Assembly (NCBI GenBank): GCA_023387985.1
Contig: JAEWHC010000005.1
Span: 186,001-250,000, forward strand
Origin: Bacteroidota bacterium
GTDB taxonomy: Bacteria > Bacteroidota > Bacteroidia > Chitinophagales > Chitinophagaceae
Direction of reading: 5' to 3'
Length of the DNA: 64,000 nt
Shown: one piece after another, positions 17,343 through 24,442 of the stretch
How positions within the stretch are numbered: the stretch's first letter is position 1
Layout of the letters: each line of letters starts with the position of its first letter
Position numbers and translations under genes: made by a program
The notes under the pieces: generated by a model
Told to the model about the DNA's origin: nothing
What the model saw: only the letters and a program-made list of their open reading frames with translations
The model's database searches: none

Positions 17343-17349
17343 AAGGGGG
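17343..17349 (+). promoter_or_regulatory. Shine-Dalgarno-like sequence of the ECF sigma gene
   Basis: AAGGGGG ends seven bases before the ATG. It is one of the few purine-rich, correctly spaced ribosome binding sites in this window and supports the chosen start. Confidence 0.5.
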
Positions 17350-17356
17350 TTACCAC

Positions 17357-17938
17357 ATGGCAAATTTTGTCGATTCTTCGGAATCCATGCTGATTAAAGA
17401 ATTCCAAAACGGCAACAACCAGGCGCTGGAGGAATTGGTGCGCCGGTACAAAGACCGTATTTACACATCTATATTCTTCCTGGTACGTGACAAGTACCTG
17501 GCAGAAGATCTGTTCCAGGATGTTTTCATCAAGATTATTGACACCATCCGCAATAATAAATACAACGACGAGGGCAAGTTCCTGAGCTGGGCTATGCGCA
17601 TCAGCCACAATCTTTGTGTGGATTATTTCCGAAAGGTTAAGCGTACGCCGTCCGTGGTGAATTCTGATGGAAAAGAAATATTCGACTGGCTCGATACACA
17701 GGAAAACAGTCATAACGGCTCAATAGAAAAAAGACAAACCCATGAGCGCATCCGAAACCTGCTTGATTATCTGCCAGAGGAACAGCGGGAAGTAATTGTG
17801 CTTCGTCATTATGGAAATTTGAGCTTTAAGGAGATCGCCCAGTTAACTGATTGCAGTATAAATACTGCACTGGGCCGGATGCGATACGGGCTCATCAACC
17901 TGCGTAAAATGGTCAGTGAAAAACAGATCACACTTTAA
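17357..17938 (+). CDS. ECF RNA polymerase sigma factor
   Basis: A 193-residue extracytoplasmic-function sigma factor. Region 2 spans about residues 22-93 (NQALEELVRRYKDRIYTSIFFLVRDKYLAEDLFQDVFIKI, FLSWAMRISHNLCVDYFRKVKR) and region 4 about 128-185 (LDYLPEEQREVIVLRHYGNLSFKEIAQLTDCSINTALGRMRYGLINLRK). Region 1.2 is absent, as expected. No anti-sigma gene follows: the next 330 bases hold a candidate small RNA and then a gene on the other strand. Its control is therefore not explained by the neighbourhood. ATG at 17357 with a fair Shine-Dalgarno. Confidence 0.93.
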   Translation: MANFVDSSESMLIKEFQNGNNQALEELVRRYKDRIYTSIFFLVRDKYLAEDLFQDVFIKIIDTIRNNKYNDEGKFLSWAMRISHNLCVDYFRKVKRTPSVVNSDGKEIFDWLDTQENSHNGSIEKRQTHERIRNLLDYLPEEQREVIVLRHYGNLSFKEIAQLTDCSINTALGRMRYGLINLRKMVSEKQITL

Positions 17939-17961
17939 CCCGCTTTTTAACCAAAATAGTT

Positions 17962-17990
17962 TTTGCTCTCAGCTTGCTAACTTAAATTTG
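17962..17990 (+). promoter_or_regulatory. Promoter of the candidate small RNA
   Basis: TTTG at 17962-17965 and an exact -7 element TAAATTTG at 17983-17990, 17 bases apart, fit the Bacteroidota consensus TTG-N17-23-TAnnTTTG. It points into a region with no gene on the plus strand, and a terminator follows 140 bases later. This is the best complete promoter in the window. Confidence 0.6.
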
Positions 17991-17995
17991 TCATC

Positions 17996-18165
17996 AGAAA
18001 CTGAGAAATCAATCCTGATAGAAATAAATGTCGCTCTGTGGTTCTGACCGGTTAGTTGTTGGTGTTGAGACTATGACGATTGCCTAAACCAAAAATATTC
18101 GGGATGCTATTACAGAGTGACAGCCTAATTTAAAAAAGCCCATCGTGAACGGTGGGCTTTTTTAA
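17996..18165 (+). ncRNA. Candidate structured small RNA (possibly 6S-like)
   Basis: An intergenic transcript of about 170 nt is predicted by a consensus promoter and a strong terminator with no reading frame between. Its two halves pair over a long range: GTCGCTCTGT (18030-18039) with ACAGAGTGAC (18112-18121), ten consecutive pairs with one G-U, and further in GGTTAG (18050-18055) with CTAAACC (18084-18090) with one bulged A. Between these helices lie unpaired strands of about 10 and 21 nt. A long rod with a large internal bubble and this size is the architecture of 6S RNA, but I cannot confirm the family from sequence alone. The ends are estimated. Confidence 0.45.
18132..18163 (+). terminator. 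Strong intrinsic terminator
   Basis: AAAAAAGCCCATC pairs with GGTGGGCTTTTTT (one G-T wobble) around a 6-base loop, ending in a T run. It can act in both directions; on the minus strand it lies beyond the end of the DsbD-alpha gene (18269). Confidence 0.85.
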
Positions 18166-18268
18166 TTTGTTGACAAAATATTTGACATCTGAAGACAGAA
18201 TTAGCGTAACCCGTAAACAATGAAGCAGCAACTTCCGTCACTGCTTTTCCAAAATCACTTTAATTTTA

Positions 18269-18724
18269 TCAATTCAAGGCAATGGTAAACTCTCTTTCGG
18301 TAGGCGGAAGGCATTGCCTGTCATCACAAGCCATAAACTCAACCGCGCCTTTAATGGAAGTTTTTACGGGAGCTTTCAATTTAACCGTTTGAACCAGCGT
18401 CACTTTATTTTCATAAAACTTCACCATTTCCCCTGTGGAAGGATCCTTCGCCGTAATCGGCTTTCCAATTACTTTAATGGCTCCGGTGGGAGTGGCGAGC
18501 GGGTTATTTTGCAGGTTTAGCGAGGTGGCCACGCCAATATCGGCCTTATGGTCAATGGTATACACATGCCATCCAGGCTGAAAAGTTCCGGTAATGTGCA
18601 GCTCATAAGTGGTGGGGTTAAGTTTTTTGGCGCTATAGGTCCAGGTTACCGGGTTCAGCATTTGGGCAGAAACACCAAGTGCGCCAAAAATCATAAACAG
18701 GAGAGAGAAAATATATTTTTTCAT
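18269..18724 (-). CDS. Periplasmic DsbD N-terminal (alpha) domain protein
   Basis: A 151-residue exported protein equal to the N-terminal domain of the thiol:disulfide interchange protein DsbD, without the membrane and thioredoxin parts. It has a signal peptide (MKKYIFSLLFMIFGALGVSAQ) and the immunoglobulin-like domain with the redox pair Cys133 and Cys138 in FMACDDRQCLPPTE, as in the CxxxxC of DsbD-alpha. In full DsbD this domain passes electrons to periplasmic partners. The electron donor must be encoded elsewhere. The ATG at 18724 is chosen because it starts the signal peptide; ATG codons at 18730 and further upstream are less likely. Confidence 0.88.
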   Translation of the reverse strand: MKKYIFSLLFMIFGALGVSAQMLNPVTWTYSAKKLNPTTYELHITGTFQPGWHVYTIDHKADIGVATSLNLQNNPLATPTGAIKVIGKPITAKDPSTGEMVKFYENKVTLVQTVKLKAPVKTSIKGAVEFMACDDRQCLPPTEREFTIALN

Positions 18725-18833
18725 AATCATAGTGATTTCAAAAGGAGTTCGCAATATAAAACGCAGGTCGCTCTCCTTAAGTTACCCGGATCACAAAGGC
18801 CAAATTGTTAAGAATTCATTTAGGGTTTTATTT

Positions 18834-19502
18834 TTATTTAAGCAGGCCAAGCTCTCTGAACACTTTAATCCCGTCGGTATTGCCTACATCGGCATTGGAT
18901 GCTCTTTCCGGATGCGGCATCATGCCGATTACGTTTCCGGCCTTGTTGCGTATTCCGGCGATATTGCGAATCGCACCGTTTGGATTGCTCCCGGCAGCCT
19001 CATTTCCTGATTCATCCACGTAGCGATAAATCACCTGACCATTTTCTTCAAGTTCATCCAGGATGTCTTCAGCAGCATGGTAGCGACCTTCGCCGTGAGC
19101 TATCGGAATTTTATGGATTTCACCTGTTTCTTCACTTTTTACAAAAATATTCTTGCATATGTATTGCTGATTTTCATTACGCAACAATGCACCTGGCAAC
19201 AACCCGGCTTCACATAGGATTTGGAATCCATTGCAAACACCCAGTACCTTGCCGCCCTGGTTGGCGAATTCAACCACTTCCTGCATAACCGGGCTAAATT
19301 TGGCAATGGCGCCGCAGCGTAAATAATCGCCGTAACTGAATCCGCCGGGCAATACCACAACATCCGATTCGGGATTGAACCCTTCCAGCGATTTTTCTTT
19401 ATGCCAAAGGTATTCCACATCCTGCCCGAGATCATTTTTCAAAGCATCAAACATATCACGATCACAATTGGAACCAGGGAAAACAACCACACCGTATTTC
19501 AT
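18834..19502 (-). CDS. purQ: Phosphoribosylformylglycinamidine synthase subunit PurQ
   Basis: Glutaminase subunit that supplies ammonia to PurL in step four of purine synthesis. The 222-residue protein is a class I glutamine amidotransferase with GVVVFPGSNCDRD at the start, PGGFSYGDYLRCGAIAKFSP, nucleophile Cys90 in GVCNGFQIL, and the C-terminal His/Glu pair in MMPHPERAS. The stand-alone form implies a separate PurL and a PurS, neither of which is in the window. ATG at 19502. It precedes the DsbD-alpha gene on the same strand by 109 bases. Confidence 0.97.
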   Translation of the reverse strand: MKYGVVVFPGSNCDRDMFDALKNDLGQDVEYLWHKEKSLEGFNPESDVVVLPGGFSYGDYLRCGAIAKFSPVMQEVVEFANQGGKVLGVCNGFQILCEAGLLPGALLRNENQQYICKNIFVKSEETGEIHKIPIAHGEGRYHAAEDILDELEENGQVIYRYVDESGNEAAGSNPNGAIRNIAGIRNKAGNVIGMMPHPERASNADVGNTDGIKVFRELGLLK

Positions 19503-19621
19503 ATATAAAAACAGATTAAGAGATGCAAAGGTAATTTTTATTTACCGCAATGGCCGGAAAGCCGTTTTGCGCAGATAGAAATTGAGGACATTTTTAATAG
19601 ATTTGACCGCAAATTATTATT

Positions 19622-20035
19622 ATGGCTTATTGGCTTGTAAAATCAGAACCATTTAAATACAGTTGGGATCAGTTTGTGAAGGACAAGCAAACTTTTTGGG
19701 ATGGCGTACGCAATTATGCTGCCCGATTACATTTAAACGCGATGAAAATAGGGGATGAAGTGTTGTTCTATCATTCAAATGAAGGTCTGGAAATTGTGGG
19801 AACCGCCACCGTGGTGAAAGAATCCTATCCCGATCCAACCACAGCGGATGAACGGTGGGTTGCAGTTGATCTTAAAGCAGGCAAATCCTTTAAAAAGCCG
19901 GTAACGTTGGCCACCATCAAGGATGACCCGCTTTTGAAAAACATGGAATTGGTGCGGATCAGCAGGCTGTCTGTATCACCGGTAAGGCCGGTGGAATGGA
20001 ATAAGATTTTGATTCTGGGAGGCCTCAAACGCTGA
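19622..20035 (+). CDS. EVE domain protein
   Basis: A 137-residue protein consisting only of an EVE (PUA-like) domain: MAYWLVKSEPFKYSWDQFVKD, WDGVRNYAARLHLNAMKIGDEVLFYHSNEGLEIVGTATVVKESYPDPT, WVAVDLKAGKSFKKPVTLATIK. The aromatic residues that form the modified-base pocket (W, F and Y of the SNEG/WDGVRNY region) are present. EVE domains read modified cytosines or other modified bases in DNA or RNA. Here it is followed after 2 bases by a GNAT gene and is not in a defence cluster, which fits the housekeeping YTH-like branch. ATG at 19622. Confidence 0.92.
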   Translation: MAYWLVKSEPFKYSWDQFVKDKQTFWDGVRNYAARLHLNAMKIGDEVLFYHSNEGLEIVGTATVVKESYPDPTTADERWVAVDLKAGKSFKKPVTLATIKDDPLLKNMELVRISRLSVSPVRPVEWNKILILGGLKR

Positions 20036-20037
20036 TC

Positions 20038-20571
20038 ATGCTTTTCTCCGATCCGAATATTGCCATAGCCACCACGGAAGACCTGCCACGCATTCTGCAA
20101 ATCCTGAATGCCGCTTACCGCGGAAAGATCTCCGAAAAGGGCTGGACTTCCGAAACACAACTGATTGATGGCGATGTACGCACTACCCTCGCCATTCTCG
20201 AAGATCTCTACAGCGTGCCGGGCAGCGTTTTTCTGAAATTCACCAAGGAAGATGAGATGATAACCGGCTGCGTGAACCTTCAAAAAAGACCGGAAGGAAT
20301 GTATTTGGGCATGCTCGCGGTGTATCCAACTCTTCAAAATTCCGGTACCGGCAAAAAACTTCTTTATGCCGCGGAGGAATATGCTGCGTTTCAGAAGGCA
20401 GATACCTTGTTCATGACCGTGATTTCTCTTCGTCATACATTGATTGATTGGTATAAACGTTATGGGTATACCGATACCGGCAGCCGTGAACCCTTTGAGG
20501 AAGACGGCATTCACGGAAAACATCTGTTGCCATTAGAATTTGCAGTACTCGAGAAAAAAATCCAATTTTAA
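20038..20571 (+). CDS. GNAT family N-acetyltransferase
   Basis: A 177-residue GNAT enzyme. Motif A for acetyl-CoA binding is LGMLAVYPTLQNSGTGKKLLYAAEEYA (Q/RxxGxG/A form: QNSGTG). An N-terminal segment IATTEDLPRILQILNAAYRGK and the later VISLRHTLIDWYKRYGYTDTGSREPF match typical GNAT elements. The substrate is not evident. ATG at 20038, two bases after the EVE stop, so the two genes are almost certainly cotranscribed. Confidence 0.9.
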   Translation: MLFSDPNIAIATTEDLPRILQILNAAYRGKISEKGWTSETQLIDGDVRTTLAILEDLYSVPGSVFLKFTKEDEMITGCVNLQKRPEGMYLGMLAVYPTLQNSGTGKKLLYAAEEYAAFQKADTLFMTVISLRHTLIDWYKRYGYTDTGSREPFEEDGIHGKHLLPLEFAVLEKKIQF

Positions 20572-20595
20572 AATCCCCCCTTAACCTTAAGTGAA

Positions 20596-21816
20596 TTGAG
20601 ACCTGTTATTTTATATTTTATCTATGTTGCTTTTCCGCTTATCTCATATGCTCAAACTGCCGACTGGCGTGCAATGCTTATTCGATCGGATGGCGTTGTG
20701 ATCCCGTTTGAAATGCAATCGGAAAAGAAAAGAACGAATACGACCTGGACCGTGATCAACGGGGACGAACGGATTGAGCTCGAAAACCTGCATGCCGCCG
20801 GGGATTCATTGATTCTGGAATTTCCGGTTTATGAATCACAATTCCGGTTGAGAGTACACGATGATGTAATAACCGGGACCTGGGTCAAAGCCGGCATTGA
20901 ATCTGCTTCATTACAGATGCCAATTGTTATGGTGAAGGATATGCCCCGGTTTTCGCAAGCCCAACAGGCAAAAGTGAAAATAGACGGCACCTGGTCCGCA
21001 ATTTTTCCCTTTCGGGATACGACAACGGTGGGGTATGCCGGCATTTTTGAACAGCAGGATGAAAAATTAACCGGTACTTTTCTTACACCCTACGGAGATT
21101 ACCGTTTTCTTCGCGGGCAGGTAAGCAATGATACACTCTATTTGTCGGGGTTCAACGGGGTGCAGCCCACATTGTTTATTGCGCCCGTTGATCCCGTGAA
21201 TACCATCACCAAAGGAAAATTTTATTATGCCGATAACCCCGTACAGGAATGGACAGGCCTGAAGCAAGAAAGCGTAGCAGTGGATTATGCAAGTTCAGCC
21301 GGAGTGGTTCGTGAAGGTGCGGGAACCATGAACTTTCGGTTTCGGAATACAGACAGTGAATGGGTTGCTCTTGATGCAGACCGTTACAAGAATAAAGTCA
21401 TCATCATACAGATTCTCGGTACCTGGTGCCCGAATTGCCTTGATGAAACGGCATTTCTTACGGAATATTACAAATTAAAACCGGCTGATGTTGAGATCAT
21501 TGGCCTGGCTTATGAATATTCAACAGACTGGGAACGCTCTACACGAAGCCTGAAAAAACTGGAAGAGCGCTACCAGGTTCCTTATGAAATCCTCAACACC
21601 GAAGTACGTGTGGGTGACCCGCAAATGACGGAAAAAACTTTACCGGGAATTTCCAGAATCGGCAGTTTTCCCACCACCATTTACCTGGATAAGCAGCATA
21701 GGGTGGCTTATATTGAAACGGCTTTTAACGGGCCGGCTACCGGCGAACATCATGAAATATACAAGAGGGAATTCATTGAAAAAATTGAATTGCTGCGCAA
21801 AAAACCGGGCTTTTAA
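20596..21816 (+). CDS. Secreted TlpA-like thiol-disulfide oxidoreductase
   Basis: A 406-residue exported protein with a signal peptide (RPVILYFIYVAFPLISYAQ), a long beta-rich N-terminal part (about 25-250) and a C-terminal thioredoxin-like domain with active site WCPNC (Trp277, Cys278, Cys281) and cis-Pro in SFPTTIYLDK. The layout is that of the TlpA/ResA-like proteins of Bacteroidota, which reduce exported thiols. The only start is TTG at 20596; no ATG or GTG is in frame between the preceding GNAT stop (which is in the same frame) and the signal peptide. 24 bases after GNAT, so the same transcript is likely. Confidence 0.9.
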   Translation: MRPVILYFIYVAFPLISYAQTADWRAMLIRSDGVVIPFEMQSEKKRTNTTWTVINGDERIELENLHAAGDSLILEFPVYESQFRLRVHDDVITGTWVKAGIESASLQMPIVMVKDMPRFSQAQQAKVKIDGTWSAIFPFRDTTTVGYAGIFEQQDEKLTGTFLTPYGDYRFLRGQVSNDTLYLSGFNGVQPTLFIAPVDPVNTITKGKFYYADNPVQEWTGLKQESVAVDYASSAGVVREGAGTMNFRFRNTDSEWVALDADRYKNKVIIIQILGTWCPNCLDETAFLTEYYKLKPADVEIIGLAYEYSTDWERSTRSLKKLEERYQVPYEILNTEVRVGDPQMTEKTLPGISRIGSFPTTIYLDKQHRVAYIETAFNGPATGEHHEIYKREFIEKIELLRKKPGF

Positions 21817-21881
21817 TTTGCGGAGCATCAACGCTGCTGTATGGCAAAAATTTACGGCAGGTTTGAACAATAACTAAATTA

Positions 21882-23477
21882 TTAATTGCTTTCGTCCTCA
21901 CCTCCGAAGCCTTTTTCCAGTTTCAGCATTTGAAAATAATTATCCAGCGGACGTTCAAGTGTCCGCTCTGCAGATGCTTTAAAATCTTCCGGCGAGGGAT
22001 GCTTGTGTTTCCATTCAGCAAAGAAATTGCGAAATACTGAATCAACAGCTTCACGGCCTGCACCCGCTTCCATAATATATACCCAAAGAGCTGCTTTTAC
22101 GTATACACTGAATGCATATTGCTCAGCTGTTGCGTATTTATCGGCCGGCCAGTCGATGGGTGCTTCATAAGGAAAGCGGGCAAAATTATCGTAAATCACA
22201 CGCTGAAATTGGTCAACAGGCAGTTTTTTGATGTCAGCGGGCAGCGCACTTCCGAAAAGGGCATTAGACCGGTGTTTTTCAGCTTCATACCGGAATTGAT
22301 AGTAACTGTTCAACCCTTCATCCATCCAGGCGTGATCGCGTTCATTGGTTCCCAACATGCTCATAAACCAATTGTGGCCTACTTCATGGGCAATCACCGC
22401 GTCCAAAGTTTCGTATTTGGCATCGGGACTGGTAATCAAAGTGATCATGGGATATTCCATTCCGCCACTCGAATTGTTTTTTGGACCTTCAATGGCCTGT
22501 ACCGTTGGGTAATCATAATCGCCAATGGCATTGCTGTAAAAATGTGTGGCATCTTTTACCATGCTGATGCTTGATGTCCAGGGAGATTTTTTTTCCGGTT
22601 TGAAAAAAGTGAAGGCATCCACTACCCTGCCGTTTTTCAACTGTATCGTATCATATTGAATGGCGTAGTTGCGCACAGCAAAAAAAGCAAAATCAGGTAC
22701 ATCAGCGGCCTTATAATGTAAAGTCTTCAAACCCTTTCCCGATGTTGTATACATAGCGAATCTTGCTGAAGAACTCATATTGGCTTTTCCGAGCTTTTTG
22801 TATTGCGCCAGTTCATCTTCATTCTGCAAAACCCCGGTTGCCCCAACGATCATATCTGCGGGAAGGGTGATCCGAACATCATAGTCACCATATTCATTGT
22901 AAAATTCGCCGCTGCTCAGGTAGGGCATTTCATGCCAGCCGTTCTTGTCATAGGTTGCAGGACGTGGAAACCATTGACAGACCATAAACTGTTCTTCGGC
23001 ATAGCCCGAGCGGGAAAAATAGGAAGGCAGTTTATTGATGAAAGGCGTCTCAATGGCAATTTGCTTACCAGGTAACAACGGCTCAGGAAGTAGAAGTTTA
23101 ATAACATCTACGTATTGAGGATTTGAATGTGCGGATGTGGATGCTTGTTTTCCATTTACCGTAAAATTCAATCCCGTGAGATCGCCCAGGTCCTTTGCAT
23201 CAGCCAGTATTTTTTCAGCATCCTCTTTTGTATTGATTTGCCGGAACAAGGCGGATTCCTTGGTGCTGTATGCTTTTGGCCAGATATGATACCAGATATA
23301 GTCCAGAGTATCCGGTGAGTTATTGGTGTAAAGCAGTTTTGATTTTGCGGTAACTGTTTTCGCCTTTTCATCCAGTGTGGCTGTTATTTCAAAAGACTGG
23401 CCTTGTTGCCAGTATTGTCCGAATGCAACGGTGACATGGAGAAAAACACTAAGAATGAAAAGGGAGATAAATTTCAT
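21882..23477 (-). CDS. Exported M1 family metallopeptidase
   Basis: A 531-residue gluzincin with a signal peptide (MKFISLFILSVFLHVTVAFGQ). The catalytic motif is HEVGHNWFMSML followed 18 residues later by the zinc-ligand Glu in WMDEGLNSYYQ, with GGMEYPMI matching the GAMEN-type substrate loop (Gly-Met-Glu kept). Shorter than full M1 aminopeptidases (about 600-850 residues) because the C-terminal helical domain is reduced. Probably acts in the periplasm or outside on peptides. The start is the ATG at 23477; a TTG six codons earlier is less likely. It converges with the TlpA-like gene. Confidence 0.93.
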   Translation of the reverse strand: MKFISLFILSVFLHVTVAFGQYWQQGQSFEITATLDEKAKTVTAKSKLLYTNNSPDTLDYIWYHIWPKAYSTKESALFRQINTKEDAEKILADAKDLGDLTGLNFTVNGKQASTSAHSNPQYVDVIKLLLPEPLLPGKQIAIETPFINKLPSYFSRSGYAEEQFMVCQWFPRPATYDKNGWHEMPYLSSGEFYNEYGDYDVRITLPADMIVGATGVLQNEDELAQYKKLGKANMSSSARFAMYTTSGKGLKTLHYKAADVPDFAFFAVRNYAIQYDTIQLKNGRVVDAFTFFKPEKKSPWTSSISMVKDATHFYSNAIGDYDYPTVQAIEGPKNNSSGGMEYPMITLITSPDAKYETLDAVIAHEVGHNWFMSMLGTNERDHAWMDEGLNSYYQFRYEAEKHRSNALFGSALPADIKKLPVDQFQRVIYDNFARFPYEAPIDWPADKYATAEQYAFSVYVKAALWVYIMEAGAGREAVDSVFRNFFAEWKHKHPSPEDFKASAERTLERPLDNYFQMLKLEKGFGGEDESN

Positions 23478-23581
23478 ATTTTTAATTTCAACCAAATATA
23501 TACGCGTTGTAGGGATTAGTGGTTAGCGTTCTCATAAACCATTACCTTGTTAAAAGGTTAAATTGACTGGTTTGGCGGAAA

Positions 23582-23636
23582 GACCAATTGATCTGGCGAT
23601 TTGGTCCTCTAACTTCTTAAGACTGAAGTACATTTG
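23582..23636 (+). promoter_or_regulatory. Promoter and inverted repeat upstream of DUF4230 gene
   Basis: Exact -7 element TACATTTG at 23629-23636 with TTTG at 23600-23603, spacing 25 bases (slightly long). The -33 region is covered by an inverted repeat GACCAA (23582-23587) / TTGGTC (23601-23606), which could be a repressor site. Confidence 0.4.
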
Positions 23637-23680
23637 TTTGACTCATCTCGTTTGGTACAACCTTTGACAAGTTAGCAGCA

Positions 23681-24385
23681 ATGTCTTTAATCAAAAACTG
23701 GAAAATTCTTACCGGAGTGGCGCTGGCCATACTTCTCATCTATCTTGGCGCCTCTTTATACACTATGTTCATGCGTCCTGCGGCCCCTGGCGGCAACCAT
23801 AACATGGGCTTGTTGCTAGCCGGCCTCATACTTGGCGCCGTAATGGTGTTTCTGTTGTATAGAGGCAGCCGCCTGGCCTCAGCAAATGTGGCGGTGACGG
23901 CAAATTCACATACGGTGATTGAAAGCATGAAAAAGGTATTTAAAGTGGTTTGCGCAGAGGGTGTGTTCAGTGAAATTTATGACTACAAGGAAACGAAGAA
24001 ACTCCTGGCTTTTATACCAGCTCAAAAAAGCGCGCTGGTTATTGTGAAGGCTAAAGTGCTCATCGGTTACGATTTTGAGAAACTGGTTTGGGAAATTGAT
24101 GAGGAAAATAAAAAAATAAGATTGAGCGCTGTTCCGGAACCTGAAATCCTGAGCGTTGAACCCGATTACAGGTACTACAGCATCGAAGACGAATTATTTT
24201 ACAAACTGGGAAGCGAAGATTTTACCCGAATCAATGCCCGTGCAAAAGAAGTTGTGATAAATGCAGCCATGCAAAGCGATCTCAAACGCATTGCCCTTGA
24301 GCAGATGCAAACCATATTGCCACAAATCATCAGGGGAAACAACTGGACACTTGAAGATACAACAGAAAAATTGATTACTTCGTGA
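23681..24385 (+). CDS. DUF4230 membrane protein
   Basis: A 234-residue protein with two N-terminal membrane helices (WKILTGVALAILLIYLGASLYTMF and MGLLLAGLILGAVMVFLLY) and a soluble DUF4230 domain from about residue 80: GVFSEIYDYKETKKLLAFIPAQKSALVIVKAKVLIGYDFEKLVWEID...IRLSAVPEPEILSVEPDYRYY. Family members are usually anchored by one or two helices; function is not known. ATG at 23681. It precedes the histidine kinase gene by 57 bases and may be cotranscribed with it. Confidence 0.88.
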   Translation: MSLIKNWKILTGVALAILLIYLGASLYTMFMRPAAPGGNHNMGLLLAGLILGAVMVFLLYRGSRLASANVAVTANSHTVIESMKKVFKVVCAEGVFSEIYDYKETKKLLAFIPAQKSALVIVKAKVLIGYDFEKLVWEIDEENKKIRLSAVPEPEILSVEPDYRYYSIEDELFYKLGSEDFTRINARAKEVVINAAMQSDLKRIALEQMQTILPQIIRGNNWTLEDTTEKLITS

Positions 24386-24442
24386 CAGGAATTAGAATTA
24401 CAATCGGCGAAAGAGAGTATTTTTATTTCCAGCAATCTTCAG

